Below are positions 1-12,020 of a stretch of 64,000 bases of DNA, one piece after another. This DNA is from Unio delphinus (taxonomy: Eukaryota; Mollusca; Bivalvia; Unionida; Unionidae). The position numbers were made by a program, and so were the translations under genes. Position 1 is the stretch's first letter; each line of letters opens with the position of its first letter. Where the stretch lies: positions 1,790,001-1,854,000 of the forward strand of contig JAQISU010000192.1 in assembly GCA_029339505.1 (NCBI GenBank). The letters are read 5' to 3'. Below the pieces are notes generated by a model. It searched no databases. It was not told where the DNA came from and was given only the letters and a program-made list of their open reading frames with translations.

Positions 1-121
1 TACTTAGAAGAGATTATTCTTGTATGTATCAAGCAACATCAGCATATTGTGCACGGAATCTTTTTTTAATAAATCCATTAAAGACTAAACGTGACAATTT
101 CTCAGTAGAGGAGGAAATTGT

Positions 122-622
<501 letters not shown>

Positions 623-948
623 CTATACTCAACATACATAAATCACGTTATACTGGACGTATACTCATAAATCATGTTATATTGGACGTATACTGGACAT
701 GCATAAATCATGTTATACTGGACGTGTACTCAAGATAATTAAATCATGTTATACTGAACGTGTATTTGACATACATAAATTATGTTATACTGGACGTGTA
801 CTCGACATACAGAAATCATATTATATATGTACTCAACATTCAGAAATCATGTTATACTTGACGTTTACTTGACATACAGAATTCATGTTATCCTGCACGA
901 GTACTCGACATACACAAATAATGTTGTTCAGGACATATATTGAACATT
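623..948. repeat. Degenerate ~47-bp tandem repeat, part 1
   Basis: About seven diverged units share the core AAATCATGTTATACTGGACG followed by TGTACTCGACATACA. Unit length varies around 45-50 bp, with substitutions and short deletions, so the array is old. The same unit returns at about 1605-1750, after a ~650-bp stretch that belongs to a different repeat family. Confidence 0.85.
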
Positions 949-989
949 GTTACGAATCTATGTTCTTAAAACAAGTAATATAAAATAGT

Positions 990-1560
990 GAAATACATAA
1001 AGCTTTGCAAAATTTAACAACTTTATTTATTTCCCTAGCATACAAGGTCAAAATGGAAAAAATGCAACTTACGGAATTGAGATTTAAGTCCCAAAATAAT
1101 CCAAGAATTACAGATATGAGTCCTAGTAATTTAAAGTCCTGACTAAAATTCGGTAAAAGTCCAGAATATATCTTACAACTGAAGTCCATTACGTGTGTGT
1201 GGCAGCTATTGAATCACAACAATATAAGTCCCTTCTAGAATGATTGAATGAACTTTGTTTGCTTATAACACAATATCCTGTAAAATTCGCTTCGAAAACT
1301 CCTCCAAAAATTCTGATTCAAATCAACATATTTACCTCTTCTTGTTTGCATGAATAAAAATCCCGATATTAAGTATACACATAGGGAATAATGAAGATAT
1401 TATTAGTTGTTTACATAAAATGAGAAGAAAAAAAATAATATAACAAAAGTCCATCAGGTCAAACAGAAATGAACTCAATTTTGGACAAGGTCAAGTCCAG
1501 CAAACAATGTTACATTACAACTGCATGTAATAAAATAACAAAATTAAACTAACAAACAAA
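990..1560 (+). repeat. Dispersed repeat family R1, copy 1
   Basis: This segment shares collinear blocks with 8995-9345: an AAGCTTTG...ATTTAACAA block, an AAAATGGAA...ACTTAC block, AATAATCCAAGAAT and GTCCTAGTAAT. It also shares a head block with 46245-46400 (TTTGCAAAAT...CAACAA...ATTTCCCTA) and a tail block with about 5415-5500 (TTTTGGACAAGGTCAAGT). I do not recognise the family. It has no open frame, so it may be the 3' part of a retroelement or a non-autonomous transposon. It separates the two parts of the 47-bp repeat, which suggests it inserted into that array. Borders are approximate. Confidence 0.55.
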
Positions 1561-1604
1561 CAATTAAATTAAATGTACATAACAACACATATAAATCATA
1601 ACTA

Positions 1605-1750
1605 ATCAACATACAGAAATCATGTTATACAGGACGTGTACTCGCCATACATAAATTTTATACATTCGACATGCAGAATGATGCAAAGCATCCAAAAATC
1701 ATGTTGTATCAGACATGCATTTGACATATATAAATCATGTCTTTATGCGA
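1605..1750. repeat. Degenerate ~47-bp tandem repeat, part 2
   Basis: About three more diverged units with the same core (CAGAAATCATGTTATAC, GACGTGTACTCG, ACATACATAAAT). Together with 623-948 it looks like one array interrupted by the R1 repeat. Confidence 0.75.
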
Positions 1751-2412
1751 ATATACTCTTCTAAGTATACATCTGAGGGGGAAAAATAATTTTTAAATAC
1801 GCTCTAAACAATTTTTAGAATTACGCAACTTTGTGATTGGATAATAACGATATATTCTGTATTTACCGGAACATAAAATATTTCCTACTGTAGTTTTAAT
1901 ACCCGCAAATTCGTCAGATTACATCATACAAGACGTCATTACTGTTATCAAATATATACTGCAGCTTTAGAGGAATACATGAGGTTATTTGAGAAACATC
2001 GAGGTTTATTTGCAAAATAGAGACAGTCGTTGACGCAGTTCATATAGGGATAGTTTAATTTCTGCTACGAAAACGCTATATAAACTACACCTAATTTTAT
2101 CTGACAGCCCGTGAAATAGAGATAAACAGTTAATAACCTCTCTGTGTGTGCTTGTGTGTTTGGGTGCGAGTTTAGAGTAACGTGTGTTATTAAACGTTTT
2201 GTCCTCTGCGTTACAACGAACGTACTAAGATAAATCGGCATGAGACACATAATATCAATGTGGAATCTTCTTCTACATACGAACAAAACAGAGGCCAGCC
2301 TTTGAACATTTTTAAAACTCTCAATATTTACTATTAGAAGACAAGATTCCGTTTTTGAACATAGAAAGTGAAAAAGCTGAAGACTTTAAAGAAATCATTA
2401 TGGCTTTGACAA
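1751..2412. other. AT-rich DNA, nothing recognised
   Basis: No gene or repeat identified. A weak GT-rich patch (CTCTGTGTGTGCTTGTGTGTTTGG) lies near 2140-2165. An open frame of 73 codons on the minus strand (2065-2286) has no recognisable motifs. Confidence 0.35.
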
Positions 2413-2472
2413 CTAAATTCGTTTCTGATTATATTATAGATTCTAAATTCGTTTCTGATTATATTGTAGATT
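2413..2472. repeat. 30-bp perfect-like tandem duplication
   Basis: Two copies of a 30-bp unit starting CTAAATTCGTTTCTGATTAT, differing only near the end (ATTATAGATT against ATTGTAGATT). It is a small recent duplication lying just beyond the 3' side of the minus-strand LINE remnant. Confidence 0.9.
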
Positions 2473-2499
2473 CCTAATTTATTCATTGTTTTTAACTCG

Positions 2500-2925
2500 C
2501 CATATAGTTGTCGTACAAAAAATGCTTTACAACGTTGTTTAAATTTAATGGAAAAGAGGTTCTCATCTTCTCCTTCCCCTTGACTTCTCTCATTGATAGC
2601 AGTAGATTTCTAAACTGTTTTGTCCCCAAAAATCGGTGTCCGTTTACTGTCAATGGTATGTTATAGCAATATTTTTGTAATATATCTTCAGTTATGTTGA
2701 ATAATTTTGAACCAACACTTGTATATTGTTACTTTTCTGGTATTCTTTCTAATTCATTATATATACATGCATTGGGAGTTTATTTTATAATTGCCATACT
2801 ATATTTACAAAACGACGCATGTATAACTACAATGTCGATTGCTTTGTAAATGGTCCAAGGTTCTGACCCATAAAGAAATGGCACTTTTTTAGCATAAAGT
2901 ATTTTGAATAGGGCTTTTTTAGTGA
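2500..2925 (-). pseudogene. Non-LTR retrotransposon reverse transcriptase C-terminal remnant
   Basis: Reading the minus strand from about 2925 downwards gives KALFKILYAKKVPFLYGSEP followed by WTIYKAIDIVVIHASFCKYS, then TPN..IYNELERIPE. This matches the region after the polymerase domain of many animal LINEs, which typically reads as a hydrophobic stretch, LLYGSE.W, then VHL.FCK and STPN...YGELGR.PL. Further on, MREVKGKEKMRTSFPLNL is compatible with the tail of the same protein. There are in-frame stops (after SMAIIK, after RIPEK) and no start, so this is a dead fragment. It is on the same strand as the two RT remnants at 6.2-8.7 kb and could be the same family. Family assignment beyond non-LTR is not possible by eye. 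Confidence 0.6.
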
Positions 2926-3477
2926 CTGTTTGCCAAACTATCTTCTAACTATATCGTTACTTTGTTGTGTTGTTAGCGTTTTACACAGCCAAGATATTTA
3001 TGAGATACCATCTATATCAGGTAATCATCAACTTAACAACTTTTGTATCCTCTTTAATAATCCCATTTCGAAAAACTACAATTTATTAAAAATAGACAAT
3101 ATAATAGATATCATTGCATTTCCAGATTCTGATAAAGAATATTACCTTGAAGATTAGTTTGTTCTAATGCATATTAAATACTTTTAGAAAGTACTCATCT
3201 CATCCAGTGCGTTGTTTTTGTTTTCTTCACATTTATTGTCGTATTTGAAACTTTAAAATTATCCAAAATCGTTCTGAAAATTTGTCTGAAAGTGCTTTGT
3301 CCAGAATTGTCTTCTCTTTGGTGCCAAGGCACACACAGGTCGAACCAGTTAAATAAATTGCTACCCCCTTCGCTGGAGAAAAGTTAAAATTTACGTAGTC
3401 GACAAACATTATCTATAATAAATTTCAGACTTGAAATAACAAAGAATCGGAAAGTGATTATTTTAATAATTTAAAGG
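2926..3477. other. AT-rich DNA flanking LINE remnant
   Basis: This may hold more decayed LINE sequence upstream of the RT remnant (minus strand), but no motif is convincing. A 75-codon plus-strand frame at 2930-3157 begins with a TTG, and its leader-like hydrophobic start is discussed under rejected items. Confidence 0.35.
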
Positions 3478-3621
3478 TATATTATCTCAATCCAATGTAG
3501 CGATCCAAAAAGGCTTAATATGGCAATCACTGGTGCGGTAGAAGCAGAAAGTGAATATTATTATATTTCCAAATGAACTCAATACATATTTCAAAGGAAA
3601 CATTAATATCTAATTTTAACG
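3478..3621. repeat. Dispersed repeat family R2, copy 1
   Basis: This matches 39466-39600 in the same orientation, sharing GGTAGAAGCAGAAA, then AATATCATTATAT-like, a CTTCAAAG-like block and CTAA blocks in the same order. Identity is modest. The type of element is unknown. Confidence 0.45.
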
Positions 3622-4530
3622 AAATGCCCGTCTCAATGTCTTTAAACACCCTTTCAATTACCACATATGAACTTGCGACTGAGACAAATTTGAATATTAT
3701 TGTGTTGTTTCAAACGTACGCTAACAATACGAGACGATTTAACTAACGTTTCGTCGTTTGATTCTAAATATAAAGGCAATTATTAATGTCACCCTTCCTC
3801 AGACAGTATAACATCCTTATTTACTTGCCTTGGATATCACACTTCTGTTTTATCTAAGCTTTATCCTTTAAATATCAGCACATCTAATTTCGTGTTGTTA
3901 TTGTTTCTTCTTTACTTCTGTCATGTACATGTTTGATAAATTTGTATCACTGTATTTGCATGAAGTAGGGCTAATCTAATTGATAAATCTCGTATAAATG
4001 ATATTTTACAGTGAAATAATACTCACCCTCCAGCTCGTTTGTATTGTCTTGCCCATACCAGTTTCCGGTCTAAGCAATGACGCTTGAGATTGAGCTATAT
4101 CATTATTAATTTTTAAATGTGAACATTATGTACATTAAGCTAATTAGCGGCATTATGTTCATAAAACGAAACTCCATTTATATTTCGTAACCTGATTCGC
4201 AGCAATATTTTCATAAACAAAGTTCCATTAGTATTATGTAACCTTTCCATCCAATTATGAGAAAAGCATAAGTCCAGTAAAACAACACATACACACATAC
4301 ACGTACACGCACAGGCATTATTAATAACTAGCAACAATTGTTAATATTGGCAATAATAATCATTTTCCAACAATAAATATTTATTCAAATTATATATATC
4401 AAAGGAGTAACTGTCATCGTCATCAACTAAAATAAAGACTTGGCACACCAATGGTAATGTTCTTGAAAGTGTACAATGCTCCCATTAGCAAATGTGTAAT
4501 GAATAAGCATGGTGACAGATAATCATCGTG
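3622..4530. other. AT-rich DNA, nothing recognised
   Basis: No coding or structural signal found. A CA-rich patch (ACACATACACACATACACGTACACGCAC) lies near 4284-4313. Confidence 0.35.
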
Positions 4531-4618
4531 TCTTACTCAAAGGATTAATTCAATGTTAAATTTCTTACTCAAATGATTAATAAAATGTTAAATTTCTTAC
4601 TAAAAGGATTAATAAACA
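4531..4618. repeat. 32-bp tandem repeat, nearly 3 copies
   Basis: Units begin TCTTACTCAAAGGATTAAT at 4531, 4563 and 4595 and end with ATGTTAAATT. Copies differ by a few substitutions. The third is incomplete. Confidence 0.85.
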
Positions 4619-4854
4619 TGAGTTGACAATCATAATAGTATCATACACAAGTTTAATAATATCCAGACTATATCCCATATGATACGATTTAACACAGTTA
4701 TGCCAATAAGGATTAAACCACAAAGCTACTCTTTTTATTCATAATATTTTACGTCAAATAAGCCCTTGCAAAACATTATTCATATTTTTATATAATGTTA
4801 TTTATATAATGTTATGACTCTTCGATCTTAAACAAATAATAGAATAGAGTGAAA

Positions 4855-5550
4855 ACCAAGACGTTCTGTAAAATTCAATATGATTGATGATGTACAGTCT
4901 GTCGATACATCACAAATATATAATCCAAAATATTCTAGTCTGAGTTCACAATAATTCCAAATGAATGTTTGTGTCCAAGAATATTATTGATGAACGCTTT
5001 GTATTTACATTGAATAATAATCTGAATAAATACTTGCACCCAAATGAACAGGGAACACAAGAATAAGACTGATTCTTCTAAAATTGTTGATGCAAGAGTG
5101 ACTAATGTCTCAAGTAAACAACATTATCAAAACTGTAGCTAAGAAGCAATATCAGAACCAAGATGATAATCATGTGTTCATTTCAATTCTAAGTTGTCAA
5201 CAAGATACAATCTATTGCTATAATTATAATAAAGAACATGGAAAACATCAGTGAACCAGGTGTTTCATTGTTGGAATTCAATCGCCTAGATTCATGCTAA
5301 GATACACATTTTAGTGTCTACTGATAATGATCCTAATATTTAATCTGATCCGACAGAGAACTATTAGCCTTATATTATGTTGCTTATAAAGGTAATGGTC
5401 CTACTTAGGTAAACAATAAACTTGATTTTGGACAAGGTCAAGTATATAATACAAATGTATGTAAAATATAATCATTAAGGAAAAAGGCAAAAAATAATAT
5501 AAATTAAATTTTCACAACAATACTGCATGTGTGTCCATAAAAACTGAATA
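4855..5550 (+). repeat. Dispersed repeat family R1, copy 2 (middle and tail)
   Basis: This is collinear with 46500-46720: AATAT..T..TCTGA.TTCAC.ATAAT, then AATAAATA...CACC.AAA, then AATAAGACTGATTCT, then TAA...AAGTAAACAA. It shares GTCCAAGAAT with 9313-9325, and the tail TTTTGGACAAGGTCAAGT with copy 1. The plus-strand orientation matches the other copies. No open frame is present. Confidence 0.5.
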
Positions 5551-5621
5551 GTTTTGCACCAAGTGTTTTCATATATCATTTATTATCCAAGTAAGCAACT
5601 TAATATTGCAACTTGGTAGAG

Positions 5622-5649
5622 CTATAATAATATATAATATAATATAATA

Positions 5650-5722
<73 letters not shown>

Positions 5723-5864
5723 ATATAATATAATATAATATAATATAATATAATATAATATAATATAATATAATATAATATAATATAATATAATATAATA
5801 TAATATAATATAATATAATATAATAATATATATAATAATACATAATATAATATAATAATATATG

Positions 5865-5949
<85 letters not shown>

Positions 5950-6012
5950 GCATGATATAATATAATAATATCTATAATAATACATAATATAATATAATAA
6001 TATATAATATGA
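5622..6012. repeat. ~390-bp pure A/T complex: TA, ATAAT pentamer, TA
   Basis: Two (TA)n tracts (5657-5717 and 5869-5947) flank about 21 copies of a 5-bp ATAAT unit (5716-5825). The edges on both sides repeat an irregular TATAATATAATAATATA pattern, so the block is roughly symmetrical. Almost no G or C occurs. The long overlapping minus-strand frames here are Tyr-Ile-Leu artefacts. Confidence 0.95.
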
Positions 6013-6179
6013 GTATTGGCTTTACCTTTATTGTTCATTGGAATCATGAAAAATCTTAGAACACATTCCAAAATATATCGTTTTAAAATAATATGAAAGA
6101 ACATTTTAGTATAATATAGTAATTAATAGGGGGAAATTTTTTTTTTACTACTGCTCCGACCTCATTTTTATTGATGCAA

Positions 6180-7535
6180 AGCCTTACCAGTTACAGACAA
6201 TGACATTTCATAACCAAGAAATATGTCATATACCTTATATGGTAACCGTACTATGTCATCCAGAATTCAATTAAAATTAAACCTGGTTAGCTTTCCATAT
6301 TGAGATGCCATGCTTGTAAGCTAGTATTTAGTAATAATATAATATATTTCCACAATAATAGGTTCTTCCCATTTCGCCATAAATCATATTTTCTTTGCTT
6401 TTCTTAACTTCAAATAACTTTTATAAAACACAAAATGATCTGAATATAATCTTTCAATATAATTAGTTTAATAACGGCGATATCGGCTTAGCAAAACAAC
6501 TCATTGACGGCGATATCGGCTTAGCAAAACAATTCATTGACGACATGTCTTAATACATGTTCGCTTATAAATATATATTTGCACCAAAAATATTACTATA
6601 CAGGTCTTGACAGCGAATACAATTTCTTAGTCATCCCTTGTAAGAACAATACCAAGGTGTACAAATTTGTTTACTATTTCTAATATTGTGTCACCATAGC
6701 TAAACTTCATTCTTATTGATCACCATCATTCCTTTTTTAAATATCACCATCTTTTCTTTGTTTCCATCCATCGTACTATTCAGTCAGACGTTGTGAAGAA
6801 GTTTTCGAGAACTGGAAACTTTACCAATATGATCACCCCAAAAACAAAAGTCTTTACGACACCCATGCCAAAGCTTTCGTTGCCATGAAGTATACATTCT
6901 TCTATTGGATCACATAAAAGCGTTGAGAATAAAAAGGTGACAGTCATGTACCTTTCATTACTTCTTTACTTCAATGGTACGCGAAAGTCAGATATAAATA
7001 ATATTATTATCACGCATAACCCTGGTTTGAATTATGTCATTCACAGATTTAATACTTAGCAAAATATTTCCCGTAATACTAAATTTAACAACATTTTTGT
7101 CATAGATTATTATATATCAGACAAAAAAACATTCTTTAGTAAAATCAATAAATTACCCACACCATATGTGTCGATATATTAATTGTATGCAAGAAAAGAG
7201 CATGGAAAATAAGAATGTTCTCGACGTCATTCATATTTGTCTAGAACTTGCCTGTACTGTAATAAATATGCGATGTTTATTATCCAATTCAACAAGTTAG
7301 AAATCCAACGTAGTAAAGGTATATCTTTTTACATGTTAATGTCATTCGAATTACCCTTATTACACATTGTGTCACCTAGGTATCAATCGCTATTTTCGAA
7401 AATATCCCCTTAGAAAAATGCTAGTAAATAATCTAAATACTATTTTTAATTTGAAATATATTTATCAAAATACAGGATTTAATTGATAGATCTGGACGAT
7501 CACTCCAACCAAGATTTCTTTTAGGGTGCTCAGAA
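6180..7535 (-). pseudogene. Decayed LINE reverse transcriptase, copy A
   Basis: The minus strand shows, in order, GVIVQIYQLN (near 7490-7520, cf. the IIVPIYKKGD-type motif that opens LINE RT domains), FIDFTKEC (near 7140, cf. the FVDFTKAFD motif carrying the first catalytic Asp), NILLSIKSVNDIIQTRV (near 7060), KEKMVIFKKGMM (near 6755, cf. KTKIVVFRKGG) and NKFVHLGIVLTRDD (near 6640-6680, cf. FKYLGLVF). Frames shift and stops interrupt, so it is not coding. It aligns block by block with copy B immediately to its right. I recognise the motifs as non-LTR RT. The clade is not assigned. Confidence 0.7.
6474..6539. repeat. 33-bp tandem duplication inside LINE copy A
   Basis: Two copies of ACGGCGATATCGGCTTAGC plus AAAACAACTCATTG, differing at one base. 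It is GC-richer than its surroundings and has no obvious counterpart in copy B. Confidence 0.93.
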
Positions 7536-7599
7536 ATATGTAAATATTACCTACTTCTTTAAATGAACCAAACTTCAATGAATTGCAGTCGTGGCGACA

Positions 7600-8720
<1,121 letters not shown>

Positions 8721-8790
8721 TAATTCACTAATCATCATTTTTCAACGTAGTATAAACTATCGTTTTCAATAAAAATAATAATGATATGAG

Positions 8791-8907
8791 TATGTATGTA
8801 TGTATGTATGTATGTATGTATGTATGTATGTATGTATGTATGTATGTATGTATGTATGTATGTATGTATGTATGTATGTATGTATGTATGTATGTATGTC
8901 TGTCTGT

Positions 8908-8963
<56 letters not shown>
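8791..8963. repeat. Compound (TATG)n-(TCTG)n-(TG)n microsatellite
   Basis: About 27 copies of TATG (8791-8899), two to three TCTG, then ~26 TG (8911-8963). Each unit is one step from the next, consistent with mutation and expansion at one locus. The Tyr-Val-Cys-Met and His-Thr frames over it are artefacts. Confidence 0.98.
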
Positions 8964-8965
<2 letters not shown>

Positions 8966-8994
8966 CGTTTTAGGCTCAATAAACAGTACCATGG

Positions 8995-9500
8995 AAAAGT
9001 GAGAGAAAGAAAACAAGCTTTGTAATATTTAACAAATATTTTTTTCCTCTGGAAAAAGATTCTAAAAATGGAAGAACTTACAGTTCTAAGAATCAAATCC
9101 AAAATTAATCCAAGAATAATCCACGAATTAAATTACAAACGTCCTAGTAATGAAATTTTTGAATAGATTCAAGTTCGAGTCCTGTTGGAAAATCCAAGAT
9201 GGAAGACGATGACGTATGCTGAATTCTGTTTTGTGCTTATCTATAGTTCGTTGTAAAACAATATTTAACACTTCGGTTAAGGAAATCGGAATAAAAGTTT
9301 GATAAAATGTCTTTGTCCAAGAATGCCGTATGAACACATCAAATACTGCCAGTGATACGACAAGAATCCTTTAAAATCCAAATGATCTGAAGGAAAGTTA
9401 ACATGGGTTCAAAAATTAACTATATCAAAGGAAAATGACTTAACGTCAGATGCAAAAGTCCAGAAATAACTATATCAAATTTGCGAAATCAAGGGAAAAA
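8995..9500 (+). repeat. Dispersed repeat family R1, copy 3
   Basis: Collinear with copy 1: AAGCTTTG.AA.ATTTAACAA, AAAATGGAA, AATCCAAGAAT, GTCCTAGTAAT, GAGTCCTG.T. It also shares GTCCAAGAAT with copy 2. The family has no recognisable protein. The left end abuts the compound microsatellite. Confidence 0.55.
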
Positions 9501-9725
9501 GAGGAAGGAGTCACTTGGTCATTTAAATCACATGACCATGACAAGAACCAATCACTTTTACTTTAAGAATAAAAAGTTGTTTAATTCGTAATTCACTAGT
9601 CACATCTTGACCTTAGTAGCAAACAATCATTTTAAAATTATAATAAAACTTGTTTACGTGGTCGCCACTAACCCTGAATCAATATATAATAGGACGTAAG
9701 ACCAGATACACATAATGAATGTTGT

Positions 9726-10024
9726 CAGCGGCGTCGCTAGGGTTGGTGTCACCCAGTGCGGTAAACTCATGGTGTTACCCCTCCAGACTTCCACTATGGA
9801 TTTTTTCTTCTTAAAATAAGTCCACAGTATAAAAATGACAAGAACAAAAACAAATTAATTGATGGTCAGAAGGTAAAAGTATTTAAAAACTGTAACAACG
9901 TTAAGGTTTAGTTATTTTTACATTAAACTTACTTTATTTAAAATTTTCCTTTTGGTGTCACCCCTCTGAGATGGTGTCACCCGGTGCGGTCCGCACCCCC
10001 CGCACCCCCATAGCGACGCCACTG
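9726..10024. mobile_element. hAT-like non-autonomous DNA transposon (MITE), 299 bp
   Basis: The left end reads CAGCGGCGTCGCTAGGG and the reverse complement of the right end reads CAGTGGCGTCGCTATGGGG, giving terminal inverted repeats of about 14 bp with one mismatch. Subterminal blocks GGTGTCACCC..GTGCGGT also occur near both ends (9745-9760 and 9974-9990) in the same orientation. The 8 bases outside each end (AATGTTGT and AGTGTTCT) agree at 6 of 8 positions, as expected of a decayed 8-bp hAT target duplication. The inside is AT-rich with no transposase frame, so movement would have needed an enzyme in trans. CAGTGGCG-type ends are common in hAT elements. Confidence 0.72.
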
Positions 10025-10389
10025 AGTGTTCTAGTTCTTATTCCGGTGCCCATAGAAGGTAAACTCTTCTCTATAGTTTGTTGTCAGAGAAGGGTCAGAC
10101 TACTCCTTGTATAAAGTTGTTGCATAATTCAGAAATTTTATTTGCTGAATCTTAGAACAATTGTTTTGGATTCTTATTCTGTATAACGTGACAACGAATC
10201 TTCATATGTTTAATTGAAAGTTCTAGGTCTTTTATTACAGAGAAGGGCGTCAAAAACCGTTTAAAGCAATGTCCATATCGATATTTAGTATCTTCCTAAC
10301 TTATTTATATTCTACATTGTTTTTATGGCTTAAACCATGGTCATGCTTTATACTATGTTATGGTCTGTCTGGGGCCTTTGGAAGTTAAA
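10025..10389. other. AT-rich DNA, nothing recognised
   Basis: No gene or repeat seen between the MITE and the possible SINE. Confidence 0.35.
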
Positions 10390-10575
10390 TGGTCTAACGA
10401 TCAATGCCATGGCACATACTTCCGCATGGGTTCAAGTCTTAGGCTCAGATATTGTGGGTATGAGAGTTAGCTTGCCAGCAGCATCACGTGGGTTGTTTGT
10501 TGATTGTAGGGTTTCCGCGGGTTCTTCCTTCATCAGTGATACTGGCTGCCATGCAGAGCTCATCATGAGCTGAAA
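10390..10575 (+). repeat. Possible tRNA-headed SINE fragment
   Basis: A GC-richer patch with a box-B-like GGGTTCAAGTC at 10428-10438 followed by GTGGGTTGTTTGTTGATTG and GGGTTTCCGCGGGTTC, a layout seen in some invertebrate SINEs. No convincing box A and no tail. It ends about 20 bp before a (CT)n run. The overlapping 78-codon frame has no other support. This is a weak call. Confidence 0.25.
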
Positions 10576-10594
10576 CATTGCATCAAGCCGTAAA

Positions 10595-10596
<2 letters not shown>

Positions 10597-10659
<63 letters not shown>
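10597..10659. repeat. (CT)n microsatellite, ~63 bp
   Basis: An uninterrupted CT tract. It reads as an Arg-Glu run on the minus strand. Confidence 0.98.
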
Positions 10660-10663
<4 letters not shown>

Positions 10664-10970
10664 GTCTGTCATTTTGTCTCATATCAACTTTGTCGTAGCT
10701 ATGACATATACGAACAGATAGAAAGACATTTAGACATTTACATAGATCACTATAAAGTTGCTTGAATAGATAGATGGACAGAAAGATGTAGTGATAAATA
10801 TATGAGTAGATGGAAATATGTGTATATGTATATTCAAATTTCAAGACGTATTGTAACAACGAAATATGATTCTTAAGCCAACATCATTTCTGAATATGAC
10901 GATGAAAAATCATTTTAACTTGAATAGTGTTTCACCAATCCTTGCCGAAACCAGTAAATTGTTTTGACAG
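10660..10970. other. AT-rich DNA upstream of the candidate exon
   Basis: It contains GATAGA/TAGATGGA-like scattered tetranucleotides (10710-10815) and no recognisable promoter. It ends with GTTTTGACAG at 10961-10970, which could serve as a splice acceptor. Confidence 0.3.
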
Positions 10971-10972
10971 CA

Positions 10973-11434
10973 ATGATAAAACGTAACAGCACGTCTGCCG
11001 CAGTCATTAGTCGCGTTCAATACGCATATTTTGTAACCATTTGTATAATTAAACACAACTGTTACATGGACACACTGAAATCAAACCTGGAACGACACTA
11101 TACTCTGTACGCTTCAAAAACTGGTATATATTTACCAAACAGTAAATATATTTATACAGCTTGCTCTCTGCCTCTGGGCAGAAATATAACTTTAGCTAAA
11201 CACGAAACGAATAACAATTATGTGATCAAATATCTGGGGTCTGGTGTTTGTCAGATCTATGTTCTCTCTAGTATTTTAGGGTTTAGACAAACATTTAATA
11301 TAAAATATTACAACGTAGCAGACGTAACACGGGGCATTGAATATAATGGGAAAAAAAGGAATCTCACTATTGTGAGTTGTTTTCTGCTGCAAAATCTTCA
11401 AATTTTGCCAAAGATCACTTGTGCAGCTGATTAA
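10973..11434 (+). CDS. Unrecognised ORF, candidate terminal exon (153 codons from first ATG)
   Basis: This is the longest open frame in the window that does not lie in a repeat. The first ATG is at 10973 (MIKRNSTSAAV...) and the stop TAA is at 11432. I do not recognise the protein. It has two potential N-glycosylation sites (NIT, NLT), several cysteines (in TICII, HNCYM, YTACSLP, GVCQIY, VSCFLL, ITCAAD) and alternating hydrophobic and polar stretches that suggest beta strands. No clear signal peptide is visible. A polypyrimidine-like GTTTTGACAG ends just before the ATG, and an AATAAA at 11486 lies about 52 bases past the stop, so it could be the last exon of a spliced gene or a single-exon gene. 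A chance frame of this length is uncommon but possible in a window this size. A decayed domain or spurious ORF remains possible. Confidence 0.3.
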   Translation: MIKRNSTSAAVISRVQYAYFVTICIIKHNCYMDTLKSNLERHYTLYASKTGIYLPNSKYIYTACSLPLGRNITLAKHETNNNYVIKYLGSGVCQIYVLSSILGFRQTFNIKYYNVADVTRGIEYNGKKRNLTIVSCFLLQNLQILPKITCAAD

Positions 11435-12020
11435 ATGTCTTTAATTTTATTAAGATATTAATTTCCTTCTGAATCACGATCAAGTAATAAATTTGTCTTA
11501 TCATTGTAATGATTGATAACATTTAGTAACAAAAGTTAAAGTTGAGAACCTTCCAGAAAGTAATTTCATTAGGTTTCCCATTTTCATTCGTAACTTTTTC
11601 ACACAGACATTTTATATATTTACTTTATATTATGTTAGATTGTCATTATTATTAAATGAAGAAAACAATATTTACTTTGATACATTATTCGATGGTTATA
11701 TGTGGTGTAAGATATCTTGATATTGATTTTCCACTTTTTTCTATAGAAGTAGAGAAATATATGAAAAGACAGGGCACATACGAATCAGTGTTAAATTCCA
11801 TAATGTCGATAAGTTGCCATATAGTTTAAGATATGTAGAAAAGAAAGAAAACAGTACTTTCAATATTTTATATTACATATAAATCCAAATTTTTCAGATC
11901 TAGTTATATATTTTATGATAGAAGATTTGTCTGTACAACCTAGGTAACCTGGCTATTTTCTTTCGTATTTACTGAGAGTCAAGTCATACATATTAATATT
12001 AATAACATCTGTTGTTAGAA
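11435..12020. other. AT-rich DNA; candidate poly(A) signal at 11486
   Basis: AATAAA at 11486-11491 could serve the ORF to the left, though this hexamer is frequent in AT-rich DNA. Nothing else was identified up to the minisatellite. Confidence 0.3.

Noticed and set aside
2930..3157. Small secreted protein (MPNYLLTISLLCCVVSVLHS as signal peptide)
   Set aside because: The frame begins with TTG, not ATG, lies next to a minus-strand LINE remnant and has no further recognisable content. A hydrophobic start is common by chance in AT-rich DNA.
8728..9102. 124-codon ORF rich in His-Thr and Tyr-Ile-His
   Set aside because: It is the translation of the (TATG)n-(TG)n microsatellite plus flanks.
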